Shown: positions 1-6,204 of the stretch, one piece after another | Layout: each line of letters opens with the position of its first letter | Numbering within the stretch: the stretch's first letter is position 1 | Source: Peptococcaceae bacterium UBA4997 | GTDB taxonomy: Bacteria; Bacillota; Dehalobacteriia; UBA4068; UBA4997 | NCBI GenBank assembly: GCA_002398485.1 | Contig: DGYV01000048.1 | Span: 14,578-23,255 of the forward strand | Direction of reading: 5' to 3' | Length of the DNA: 8,678 bases | Translations under genes and position numbers: made by a program | Notes under the pieces: generated by a model | What the model was told of the DNA's origin: nothing | Database searches by the model: none | What the model saw: the letters and a program-made list of their open reading frames with translations, nothing else

Positions 1-94
1 CAAGATCTGTCATAATTACTTGTAAACCGGCTCTAAATAAGCGGCAGGCTATACCACTTGCCAAATCCCCGGCTCCTTTTACCAAAACTAACAA
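1..94 (-). CDS. yqeB: YqeB, selenium-dependent molybdenum hydroxylase system protein (N-terminal fragment)
   Basis: Only the first 31 codons are in the window; the gene continues past the left edge. The translation begins (M)LVLVKGAGDLASGIACRLF, with a glycine-rich VKGAGDLASG turn followed by a helix, as expected for a Rossmann-type nucleotide-binding N-terminus. This matches the YqeB (EF2563) family, whose members co-occur with selenium-dependent molybdenum hydroxylases; the exact biochemical role is not established. I chose the TTG at 92-94 as start because a perfect GGAGG (103-107) lies 8 nt upstream and no in-frame ATG precedes the conserved motif. The start overlaps the stop of the upstream MocA-like gene by 7 nt (88-94), implying translational coupling. 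Its position next to yqeC and mocA supports the family call, which otherwise rests on a short fragment. Confidence 0.75.
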   Translation of the reverse strand, partial: MLVLVKGAGDLASGIACRLFRAGLQVIMTDL

Positions 95-684
95 TCCAAT
101 TTCCTCCGTTCTGCTTCATAAATTTCGGGTTTATCCAAATCCACCACTATCCCCCTGTCCTCAACAGGCAGTTCAATAGGCGGATATAACATAAATAAAC
201 TACGGGCACCCACATCTCCTTGTAAATTTTTCATATCACCAAATGTGCTTCTCCCAAAAATAGTTGGATTCCCCCTTATACCTTTATATGTTGGGATAAG
301 GATAGGGCATCTTCTTTCTTGCCAATTTTTTAGCATATAATCAATAGTTTCTGTTTTTACCAAAGGTTGATCACCTAAGCAAAACAATATAGCTGTAGTA
401 TCTTCTTCAACAGCACTTAAGCCTTTTAACAAAGAAGTGCTCTGCCCCATTGCAAAATTCTTATTAATAACGGTTTGCCATCTTTTAGGTAAATCAAGCC
501 TATTTAGCCAAAAATCGCATTGATACCCCAAAACGATTATGCCATTAGCCACAGCACTTGAGCTTACCCGTTCTATAGTGGTTTCAAGCACGGTTTTATT
601 GTTTTGCCACGGTAAAGCCAATTTATTTTTGCCCATGCGCGAACCCAAACCCGCAGCCATAATAACAGCAGTAATATTGGTCAT
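88..684 (-). CDS. mocA: MocA-like molybdenum cofactor nucleotidyltransferase
   Basis: The 198-residue protein is a MobA/MocA-type NTP transferase. It probably transfers a nucleotide, CMP if it is a true MocA, to molybdopterin in the cytosol, making the dinucleotide cofactor of xanthine dehydrogenase-type hydroxylases. Visible motifs are the N-terminal nucleotide-binding loop AAGLGSRMGKNKLALP (residues 10-25), the metal-binding GDQP (104-107), and GNPTIF (from 138). Length is typical of the family. The start is ATG 682-684, with GGGAG (693-697) 8 nt upstream; an in-frame TTG at 697-699 overlaps that ribosome binding site and is unlikely. It begins 2 nt after the yqeC stop and overlaps yqeB by 7 nt, so it is the middle gene of a coupled cassette. 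Membership in MobA/MocA is clear. MocA (CTP) over MobA (GTP) is inferred from the yqeB/yqeC context, not from a diagnostic residue. Confidence 0.85.
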   Translation of the reverse strand: MTNITAVIMAAGLGSRMGKNKLALPWQNNKTVLETTIERVSSSAVANGIIVLGYQCDFWLNRLDLPKRWQTVINKNFAMGQSTSLLKGLSAVEEDTTAILFCLGDQPLVKTETIDYMLKNWQERRCPILIPTYKGIRGNPTIFGRSTFGDMKNLQGDVGARSLFMLYPPIELPVEDRGIVVDLDKPEIYEAERRKLDC

Positions 685-686
685 AC

Positions 687-1790
687 TTAAATCTCCCAAA
701 TTTTTATAACCATCTGAGGCGTCCTTTTGGTTGTACCAACTACTTTTTTAATACCATTTGCTAAAAAATATGCCCCCATGGCATCTATAGCTTCTTCCTG
801 CTCCCTTGTATCCATTTTATTAAAGCAAGGTATCCAGGCTGCATTTGCGGGCACATTTTTTCGGCCTCCTTTTTTGCTGGCCAGCAATTTTACAACTATT
901 TCAGGAGTAATTATATCGCCTATTTTAGCACCCACTATTTTGGCTATTTTTTCCGGACGATGACAAAAATTATTATCAAGGGTTTTACCAAAAATATCCA
1001 TGCCTACAACAGGTATAACAACATCAGTACCGGCGGGTATAACAGGTTCATGCTCTGCTGGAGCCTTTAAGGGCTTGCCTCGTGAGCCATCCGCCTCTAC
1101 AAGGATATAATCCACCCCTAAAGCCAAACGTGGCAGCCAATCCTGATTTATTCCGGTAATTTTACCTTCATCAATAGAAGTTCCCAAAACCAATATTTCC
1201 TTTTGCTTTAATTTACTGTTTACAGTTTCCAAGGCTTCATTGAGGTTATCGGTAATCAAAATATATTCTGCATCATTTTCTCTGGGATACCAAATATGAG
1301 TTGTAGTACATACAAGCACCCTTTTACCTTTATTAGCCAGCAGGTGCGCTAAATTAAACATAAGAGTGGTTTTACCTCCGCCACCCACAAAAGCTACTGT
1401 AGCCTGTTCCCCTATATTAAAAGCCGTAGCTAAATTGCGTATACCATGTTCATCACGGTTAGCTACAAAGTGCCTGCGAAAAGCATCTTCTATAAGTTCT
1501 TCACATTCATTATAAAAACACCCGTATATTTCCAGCAACTCCAGTGATTCCTGGGTCAACCTGGTTTCACCGCCGCTGGCACCGCCCGTTTTGCTGTAAA
1601 CTAAAGGAAACCCCAGCTTTTTGCTTAAATTCTTGATCATAGTGTGTGCCTGACTATAGGACATATTAAGCATTCTTGCCGCTTGAGCTAAAGAACCCGT
1701 AGCCTGAATACCAAGCAATATTTTATAAGGCCCTTGGCCGAACACCTTGCCATCCTTATCAAGCCATAATTTATAACATAATTTGTACAA
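687..1790 (-). CDS. yqeC: ModE-like HTH domain fused to YqeC (selenium-dependent hydroxylase accessory protein)
   Basis: A 367-residue two-domain protein. Residues about 8-105 resemble the winged-helix N-terminus of ModE/LysR-type regulators: a KLWLDKDGKVFGQGPYKIL entry, then the HTH GSLAQAARMLNMSYSQAH (from 32), then the wing with a GGASGGETRLT stretch. Residues about 120-367 are YqeC: a P-loop VGGGGKTT (135-142), TTTHIW (from 162), the EADGSRGKPLK motif (232-242) and a C-terminal CFNKMD (from 322). YqeC proteins accompany selenium-dependent molybdenum hydroxylases; the P-loop implies nucleotide binding. The usual YqeC is about 230-260 residues, so the extra length is the fused DNA-binding domain. 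Start: TTG 1788-1790 sits 9 nt from a perfect AGGAGG (1800-1805); TTG 1794-1796 is also in frame but only 3 nt from it. It is the first gene of the yqeC-mocA-yqeB cassette. An inference is that it senses molybdate or the cofactor and controls transcription. Confidence 0.85.
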   Translation of the reverse strand: MYKLCYKLWLDKDGKVFGQGPYKILLGIQATGSLAQAARMLNMSYSQAHTMIKNLSKKLGFPLVYSKTGGASGGETRLTQESLELLEIYGCFYNECEELIEDAFRRHFVANRDEHGIRNLATAFNIGEQATVAFVGGGGKTTLMFNLAHLLANKGKRVLVCTTTHIWYPRENDAEYILITDNLNEALETVNSKLKQKEILVLGTSIDEGKITGINQDWLPRLALGVDYILVEADGSRGKPLKAPAEHEPVIPAGTDVVIPVVGMDIFGKTLDNNFCHRPEKIAKIVGAKIGDIITPEIVVKLLASKKGGRKNVPANAAWIPCFNKMDTREQEEAIDAMGAYFLANGIKKVVGTTKRTPQMVIKIWEI

Positions 1791-1799
1791 AAGCAAACA

Positions 1800-1805
1800 C
1801 CTCCT
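1800..1805 (-). promoter_or_regulatory. Ribosome binding site deciding the yqeC start
   Basis: The minus strand reads AGGAGG here, a full anti-16S match. Spacing is 9 nt to the TTG at 1788-1790 and only 3 nt to the TTG at 1794-1796. The inner TTG is therefore the better start. No ATG is in frame before the HTH domain. Confidence 0.7.
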
Positions 1806-1949
1806 CGCTATGCCTGTTTCAGTATAACGATAAGCAAAAAAAAATATTTAGCTACTAAACAGTAGTTTATCATATACTCCTTAATTTCCACAAGCTTTTT
1901 CGACAAAAAAACTATAAATTAATTTGGGACTAAGCATAAAAATACTTAT

Positions 1950-1973
1950 AGCCCCCGAAAAAATCCGGAGGCT
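1950..1973 (-). terminator. Stem-loop terminator after the GntR gene
   Basis: On the minus strand an 8-bp stem, AGCCTCCG pairing with CGGGGGCT through one G-U pair, closes an 8-nt loop about 26 nt after the regulator stop codon. It is followed by an A/T-rich but interrupted tail (ATAAGTATTTTTA). The weak U tract lowers confidence, but the position between the regulator and the yqeC cassette fits a terminator that separates the two transcripts. Confidence 0.6.
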
Positions 1974-1999
1974 TTGTATTTAAGCAATAAGAATTATTA

Positions 2000-2734
2000 T
2001 TATCTATAACATCTTTCTGCTTTTTTTTGCTGCCAAATAGTAATAAATGCATCCTTACCCAATTCTAAGTGCTCACGAGCATATTTTTCAGCTAAATCGG
2101 CATCACCGCAGGCTATAGCACTATAAATTTTTTCATGCTCTTCCAAGGTTTCACGCCAGCGGCCCGGTACCTGAATAGCATAAGCTCTGAACAATTGCAG
2201 ATAGTCGGTATATTCAAGCAATAATTGCTCTACTTTTTTATTGCCACAGGCTTCATAAATAGTTAAATGCCACTTACGGTGCAGTTCCATTTCCAAATCC
2301 CTGTCGCCCTGATCGATACTACGTCTCATATCCTCCAAAAGTGAACCTAAAACAGCAACCTCCTCACTGTCGTGCTTCCGGCTCATAAGTTTAGCAGCAT
2401 AACCTTCAAGGATCGCACCCAAATCATAAAGCGCAGAAGCATCATGCACGGTAAACTGACGCACCTCCACACCTCTGCGGCGGTGATGCTTTACCAGCCC
2501 TTCCAATTCCAGCTTACGCAAAGCCTCGCGCACAGGAGTACGGGAAGCATTAAGCTTTTTAGCCAAGTCCTCTTCTACAAGGTGCATACCCGCTTCCAGA
2601 CGATCAGAAATAATAGCGTCGCGCATATATTTATAAATAAGCTCGCGCATGGGAATAAATTCATACTTGGCAGCGAACTCTGGAAAATCATCAAAAACGT
2701 TCTGAGTCAATTTTATTTCTCTGGTTTCGCTCAT
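2000..2734 (-). CDS. GntR family transcriptional regulator, FadR/FCD subfamily
   Basis: A 244-residue cytosolic DNA-binding protein. Residues about 26-94 form the GntR winged helix: the LIYKYMRDAIISDRLEAG segment, the recognition region ASRTPVREALRKLELEGLV (63-81), and a basic wing HHRRRGVEV. Residues about 98-230 are an all-helical FCD effector domain, with the metal-site histidines recognisable in LHRKWHLTIYEACGN, LEEHEKIYSAI and AREHLELG. FCD regulators usually bind carboxylic acids and repress nearby genes. Length is normal for the family. Start: ATG 2732-2734 has GGAAGG (2742-2747) 7 nt upstream; an in-frame ATG at 2759-2761 would add nine residues and lacks a comparable site. A basic, lysine-rich tail ends the protein. 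It is divergent from comB and monocistronic by its terminator. The effector is unknown; comB, itself, or the nearby arylacetate operon are candidate targets. Confidence 0.92.
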   Translation of the reverse strand: MSETREIKLTQNVFDDFPEFAAKYEFIPMRELIYKYMRDAIISDRLEAGMHLVEEDLAKKLNASRTPVREALRKLELEGLVKHHRRRGVEVRQFTVHDASALYDLGAILEGYAAKLMSRKHDSEEVAVLGSLLEDMRRSIDQGDRDLEMELHRKWHLTIYEACGNKKVEQLLLEYTDYLQLFRAYAIQVPGRWRETLEEHEKIYSAIACGDADLAEKYAREHLELGKDAFITIWQQKKAERCYR

Positions 2735-2741
2735 AGAACTT

Positions 2742-2747
2742 CCTTCC
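2742..2747 (-). promoter_or_regulatory. Ribosome binding site deciding the GntR regulator start
   Basis: The minus strand reads GGAAGG, 7 nt before ATG 2732-2734. The site lies inside the longer in-frame reading from ATG 2759-2761, which favours the shorter 244-residue product. Confidence 0.6.
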
Positions 2748-2772
2748 TTAATCTTAAGCATATTTTTATAAT

Positions 2773-2794
2773 TTAAACTGTTTGTACTGTTTAA
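2773..2794. promoter_or_regulatory. Candidate regulator operator (direct and inverted repeats)
   Basis: The 22-bp segment has outer arms TTAAAC (2773-2778) and GTTTAA (2789-2794) in inverted orientation, and also a direct repeat ACTGTTT at 2777-2783 and 2786-2792 with a 9-bp period. It lies 39-60 bp upstream of the GntR gene start, where an autoregulatory operator would be expected. No match to a known operator is claimed; the assignment is inference from position and symmetry. Confidence 0.35.
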
Positions 2795-2839
2795 GCAATT
2801 ATTTTACAAAAAACTGTCTCTATTTAAGTCTTTGAAAAT

Positions 2840-2868
2840 ATAATACATTTTTAAGGAACTAAATACAA
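2840..2868 (-). promoter_or_regulatory. Possible promoter for the GntR gene
   Basis: On the minus strand TTGTAT (2863-2868) is separated by 17 nt from TATTAT (2840-2845), which matches the -10 consensus at five of six positions. This would give a leader of about 100 nt that contains the repeat at 2773-2794. The region is very AT-rich, so chance matches are likely. A second possible pair, TTGCTT at 2793-2798 and TAAATT at 2770-2775, also has a 17-nt spacer. Confidence 0.35.
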
Positions 2869-2958
2869 AAAATTTGCCATCATCCTTATTTTATTTTTTG
2901 CTCGACAAATTTTAACCTATATATAAAAAAAAGTCAAGCCTTATTTATAACAGTTCTA

Positions 2959-2987
2959 TTGACTTTTGGTAATAAATATAACACAAT
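2959..2987 (+). promoter_or_regulatory. comB: Possible comB promoter
   Basis: TTGACT (2959-2964) matches the -35 consensus at five of six positions and lies 17 nt from CACAAT (2982-2987), a four-of-six -10 match. Transcription would begin about 20 nt before the comB start. The -35 box is inside one arm of a 9-bp inverted repeat (2929-2937 and 2959-2967). A perfect TATAAT at 2839-2844 further upstream has no good -35 partner. Confidence 0.4.
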
Positions 2988-3015
2988 CATATTGATACGC
3001 TAAAAAGGAGAATTT

Positions 3016-3747
3016 ATGATGAATATTGATACGGCTTTACAAATAAACACCTTTTTTACCTGGCAATCCGTAAAACCCGAACAGCTTATAGGTACTACAG
3101 CTATAGTAATAGATGTACTGCGTGCAACCACCAGTATCAACGCTGCCCTGGCCAACGGCGCCAAAACTGTTATACCGTGCCTTGATCCCGAGGAGGCCCA
3201 AAAACATAAAGAATTACAGCAATCAGTGATTTTATGCGGTGAAATCAACGGTTACTGCATTAAGGGCTTTGATATAGGCAACAGCCCTTTGGAATACACA
3301 AAAGAATCAATTGGCAACAAAACCCTGGCTTTAAGTACCTCCAACGGCACCAAAGCTCTTCAGGCAGCAGTTTCCGCAGACCATATACTGGCAGGCTGCA
3401 TCAATAACGCCGCCGCTACCGCTGATTCCGCCCTTGCAAAAGGAAAGGATATCAACATCATAGCTTCGGGCACTTTGGGGGAAATATCCTATGATGATAT
3501 TTTGGCCGCGGGCATTATCATAAACGAGCTTTTGTGGCTTTGCCCATATTATAGGCTTAATGATGCTTCTTTAATAGCCCAAACTATTGCTGAAAATACA
3601 ACAGATATAACAGAAGGGCTTTTGCTTTCCGAACACGGAAAGCTGTTAAAAGAGCTTAGTTTCCTTAAAGATATAGAATATGCAGCCAAGCTTAATTCCT
3701 GCCCAACGGTTGCTGTTTATAAGGATTGCAGTTTGACTATAGAATAA
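3016..3747 (+). CDS. comB: 2-phosphosulfolactate phosphatase ComB
   Basis: The 243-residue cytosolic protein matches the ComB family, Mg-dependent phosphatases that convert (R)-2-phospho-3-sulfolactate to sulfolactate, the second step of coenzyme M synthesis in methanogens. Family motifs are VIDVLRATTSI (31-41), the CGEINGYCIKGFDIGNSPLEY stretch (from 74), STSNGTKAL (107-115) and ASGTLGEISYDD (150-161). Length is normal. The start is ATG 3016 or the next codon, ATG 3019; AAAGGAG ends 5 nt before the first and 8 nt before the second, so the second is slightly favoured. The gene stands alone on the plus strand, divergent from the GntR regulator and convergent with iorB. No comA or other coenzyme M gene is in view. 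Bacterial ComB proteins are known in clostridia, and their physiological substrate in organisms without coenzyme M is unclear. The fold is well supported; the true substrate here is uncertain. Confidence 0.9.
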   Translation: MMNIDTALQINTFFTWQSVKPEQLIGTTAIVIDVLRATTSINAALANGAKTVIPCLDPEEAQKHKELQQSVILCGEINGYCIKGFDIGNSPLEYTKESIGNKTLALSTSNGTKALQAAVSADHILAGCINNAAATADSALAKGKDINIIASGTLGEISYDDILAAGIIINELLWLCPYYRLNDASLIAQTIAENTTDITEGLLLSEHGKLLKELSFLKDIEYAAKLNSCPTVAVYKDCSLTIE

Positions 3748-3759
3748 AAACCCTAATAT

Positions 3760-3785
3760 TAATATCCTCTTGTAATATTCTCTTG
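3760..3785. repeat. Tandem 13-bp repeat, two copies
   Basis: TAATATCCTCTTG (3760-3772) is followed directly by TAATATTCTCTTG (3773-3785), identical at 12 of 13 positions. It lies 12 nt after the comB stop codon and before the shared terminator. No function is apparent; it may be a slippage duplication. Confidence 0.7.
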
Positions 3786-3819
3786 ATATTTTTTAAGCTT
3801 GTGTTAAATTATGATTGTT

Positions 3820-3855
3820 AAAAAGCCTGCTCTGTTTCAACAAAGCAGGCTTTTT
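3820..3855. terminator. Bidirectional terminator between comB and iorB
   Basis: AGCCTGCT (3824-3831) pairs perfectly with AGCAGGCT (3844-3851), extended by A-T pairs to AAAA on the left and TTTT on the right. The loop is 12 nt. On the plus strand the stem ends in a run of six T after the C, and on the minus strand in a run of five T, so it should stop transcription from both sides. It lies between the convergent comB and iorB stop codons, ending 4 nt from the iorB stop. Confidence 0.92.
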
Positions 3856-3859
3856 TGAT

Positions 3860-4444
3860 TTATTTCATCCCATATCCCCTGCCTGCCGCAAAAGCTGCCA
3901 GGTTAACCTCTAGAAATTTAAAAGGAACCTTTTCTTTTAAGACATCAAGCCATACTTCCTCAGAAATATCCATAAGTGCCGAAAGTACGCCCAAAAGCAC
4001 CACATTCACACCCTTAGGGTTTTTACATTTCATTGCCATATCCAAGGCATCCAAAGCGATAGTTTTTGAGGTTTTTTCCTGTATTTTTGCCATGGTATCC
4101 TGGGGATATTCCATAGCACCTATAACTACAGGCATGGGGTCCATTTTTTGGGTGTTGACAATAATTTTTCCGTCAGCAGCAAGTGAAGGCAGCCAGCGCA
4201 AGGCTTCCAAAAGCTCAAAAGCCAAAATTATATCGGCTTCGCCGGGCTTGATGATAGGTGAGGCAACCTGTTCACCAAAGCGAACTTGGGTAACAACACT
4301 GCCACCGCGCTGGGACATGCCATGTATTTCCGAAACCTTAACATCATGGCCTGACCTTTGTACAACACCTGACAGTACACGGCTTGCCAATATAGTACCC
4401 TGGCCACCTACGCCAACTATTAAAATATTAGTGGTTTTACTCAT
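3860..4444 (-). CDS. iorB: Indolepyruvate:ferredoxin oxidoreductase, beta subunit
   Basis: A 194-residue protein of the 2-oxoacid:ferredoxin oxidoreductase gamma-domain type. It is the small partner of IorA in the cytosolic enzyme that oxidatively decarboxylates indolepyruvate and other aryl pyruvates to the aryl-acetyl-CoA, passing electrons to ferredoxin. Visible features are the N-terminal NILIVGVGGQGTILASRVLS (from residue 5) and the HGMSQRGGSVVTQVRFG motif typical of the family. Length is normal. I chose ATG 4442-4444 because the conserved domain begins right after it. It overlaps the iorA stop by 8 nt, so the two subunits are probably coupled; the site before it (GGTGG, 5 nt away) is weak. 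The frame stays open upstream to 4534 but that extension lies inside the iorA ferredoxin domain and is not homologous. It is the last gene of the operon, followed by a strong terminator. Confidence 0.93.
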   Translation of the reverse strand: MSKTTNILIVGVGGQGTILASRVLSGVVQRSGHDVKVSEIHGMSQRGGSVVTQVRFGEQVASPIIKPGEADIILAFELLEALRWLPSLAADGKIIVNTQKMDPMPVVIGAMEYPQDTMAKIQEKTSKTIALDALDMAMKCKNPKGVNVVLLGVLSALMDISEEVWLDVLKEKVPFKFLEVNLAAFAAGRGYGMK

Positions 4445-6191
4445 TTTTGCCACCATCCCTTCCAATAGCACCAAAACCGCAAAGCTTTTCACAAAGGCCG
4501 CAGCCCACACATTGAGAAGCATTGATAACAACATGGTTTTCAGCTTTACCTATACAAGGACAGCCTATTTTCATGCAGTTACCACAGTTGGTGCACTTTT
4601 CAGGGTCTACTATCAAAGCAGGTGCTATGGCCTGCCTATTTATCAAAATACAAGGTCTGCGTGTAATAATGACAGAAACTTCTTCCGCAGCCAGTTCTTC
4701 TTTTAGCATTTGCCGTAAAGACTTGATGTCAAAGGGATCTACTTCCCTTACCCTTTTTACACCGCAGGCTTTAACCAACTTCACTAAATCCAACTGGGGA
4801 GCTGGTTCACCCTTAGCATTTCTGCCTGTGGCAGGGTTTTCCTGATGTCCTGTCATAGCAGTAATGCTGTTATCCAAAATCAAGGTGGTAGTAGTACCAC
4901 CATTATATACACTGTTGATAAGGCCTGTTATGCCTGAATGAATAAAAGTAGATTCACCGATCACCGCAACCGTATGTTTGGCAAAATCCTTGCCGCGAGC
5001 CATTTCCATACCATGAGCACCGCTTACACTGTAACCCATGCAAACCGTTGTATCTATAGCCGATAAAGGCGGCAGGCAACCTAATGTATAACAACCTATA
5101 TCACCCGACACGGTAAGCTTCATCTGATGAAGAACATGAAAAACACCACGGTGTGGGCAACCGGGGCAAAGCACAGGCGGACGCACAGGTATACCTGAAG
5201 TTTCTGCAGGTGGTAAGGGTAAACCATCACCCAGTTTATTTTGAATATCCTCGGCAAAAATTTCACCCAAAGCTGAAAATACACTTCTGCCTTCAACGGG
5301 GATTCCCCAAGATTTTATAGCATCCTCCATAAAAGGTTCCAATTCTTCTATTACATAAAGCTTATCCACTTTAGAGGCAAATTCTTGGATCAGCTTTTTC
5401 GGCAAAGGATAAGACATACCTATTTTAAGAACCGAAGCTTCGGGCAAAACTTCTTTTACATATTGATAAATCGCTCCCGAAGCTATGATACCACAGGAAG
5501 TATCACAGCTAAGTTCAATTCTGTTCAATGGGCTGTTATCACTGAAAACAGCAAGTGCTTCCAAACGTTGCTCAACTACCACACGGCGTTTACGAGCATG
5601 AGCAGGCACCATTACATATTTTATTTCATCCTTAACATAATCTTTTAATTCAAGATTTTGCCTTTCATCAAGTTCAACAAGTGATTGGGAATGGGCAATA
5701 CGGGTAGTTAAACGCAAAATAACAGGAGTATCAAATTCCTCCGAAACAGCCAAAGCCATTTTGGTGAACTCCTTGGCTTCCGCACTGTCGCTTGGCTCCA
5801 AAACCGGTACTTTGGCAGCTCTGCCATAGTAACGGTTATCCTGCTCATTTTGCGAGCTGTGCATACCTGGGTCATCAGCGCTTACTATTACCAAGCCGCC
5901 GTTCACTCCCGTATATGCGGCAGTAAACAAAGGATCTGCCGCCACGTTCAAACCCACATGCTTCATAGCTACCAAAGAACGTGCTCCCGCAATAGCAGCA
6001 CCTATACCAACTTCTAAAGCCACTTTTTCGTTGGGAGCCCATTCGGCATGGATTTCAGAATATTTGGCGGCATTTTCGGTTATTTCCGTACTGGGAGTAC
6101 CGGGGTAAGCAGCTACAACTCTGCCGCCCGCTTCCCAAAAACCGCAGGCTATTGCCTCGTTTCCTGTCATCAATTGTTTTGTCAATGTCAT
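4437..6191 (-). CDS. iorA: Indolepyruvate:ferredoxin oxidoreductase, alpha subunit
   Basis: The 584-residue catalytic subunit carries thiamine diphosphate (TPP) and iron-sulfur clusters. In order: a pyrimidine-binding domain beginning MTGNEAIACGFWEAGGRVVA with AAYPGTPSTEI (27-37); a middle transketolase C-like domain; a TPP domain with CPGCPHRG (near 342), GDIGCYTLG (near 360), the GESTFIHSGITGLIN stretch and NSITAMTGHQ; and a C-terminal 2x[4Fe-4S] ferredoxin domain with cysteines 533, 536, 539, 544 and 561, 564, 567, 571. Length is in the usual 580-620 range. The ATG start has GGAAGG (6198-6203) 6 nt upstream. It acts with IorB on aryl pyruvates from transamination of aromatic amino acids. 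It follows paaK by 63 nt. Oddities are Glu where many TPP enzymes have Asp (GES for GDS), and an extra Cys546 in GCPCIG. Family identity is secure; substrate preference among aryl pyruvates is inferred. Confidence 0.96.
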   Translation of the reverse strand: MTLTKQLMTGNEAIACGFWEAGGRVVAAYPGTPSTEITENAAKYSEIHAEWAPNEKVALEVGIGAAIAGARSLVAMKHVGLNVAADPLFTAAYTGVNGGLVIVSADDPGMHSSQNEQDNRYYGRAAKVPVLEPSDSAEAKEFTKMALAVSEEFDTPVILRLTTRIAHSQSLVELDERQNLELKDYVKDEIKYVMVPAHARKRRVVVEQRLEALAVFSDNSPLNRIELSCDTSCGIIASGAIYQYVKEVLPEASVLKIGMSYPLPKKLIQEFASKVDKLYVIEELEPFMEDAIKSWGIPVEGRSVFSALGEIFAEDIQNKLGDGLPLPPAETSGIPVRPPVLCPGCPHRGVFHVLHQMKLTVSGDIGCYTLGCLPPLSAIDTTVCMGYSVSGAHGMEMARGKDFAKHTVAVIGESTFIHSGITGLINSVYNGGTTTTLILDNSITAMTGHQENPATGRNAKGEPAPQLDLVKLVKACGVKRVREVDPFDIKSLRQMLKEELAAEEVSVIITRRPCILINRQAIAPALIVDPEKCTNCGNCMKIGCPCIGKAENHVVINASQCVGCGLCEKLCGFGAIGRDGGKNE

Positions 6192-6204
6192 CCTCTACCT
6201 TCCT

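Noticed and set aside
727..963. Plus-strand open frame of 78 codons
   Set aside because: It lies wholly antisense to yqeC, has no family resemblance, and the minus frame carries clear motifs.
1821..1826. TATACT as a -10 box for yqeC (minus strand)
   Set aside because: A good -10 match, but no acceptable -35 at 16-18 nt; another -10-like TATGAT at 1869-1874 also lacks a partner. The yqeC promoter stays unassigned.
2372..2776. Plus-strand open frame of 134 codons
   Set aside because: Antisense to the well-supported GntR regulator, with no recognisable domain.
3000..3248. Minus-strand open frame of 82 codons
   Set aside because: Antisense to comB over nearly its whole length; comB has family motifs in the other frame.
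4445..4534. Upstream extension of iorB by 30 codons
   Set aside because: The extension is the out-of-frame reading of the iorA ferredoxin domain, and the conserved IorB fold starts right after ATG 4442-4444.
4518..4653. Cysteine-rich stretch that could look like a separate small ferredoxin gene
   Set aside because: It is in frame with iorA and is the normal C-terminal 2x[4Fe-4S] domain of that subunit.
3855..4706. Plus-strand open frame of 283 codons
   Set aside because: Long but antisense to iorB and the iorA 3' end. Its composition (Ser/Thr-rich, no domain) is typical of a shadow frame.
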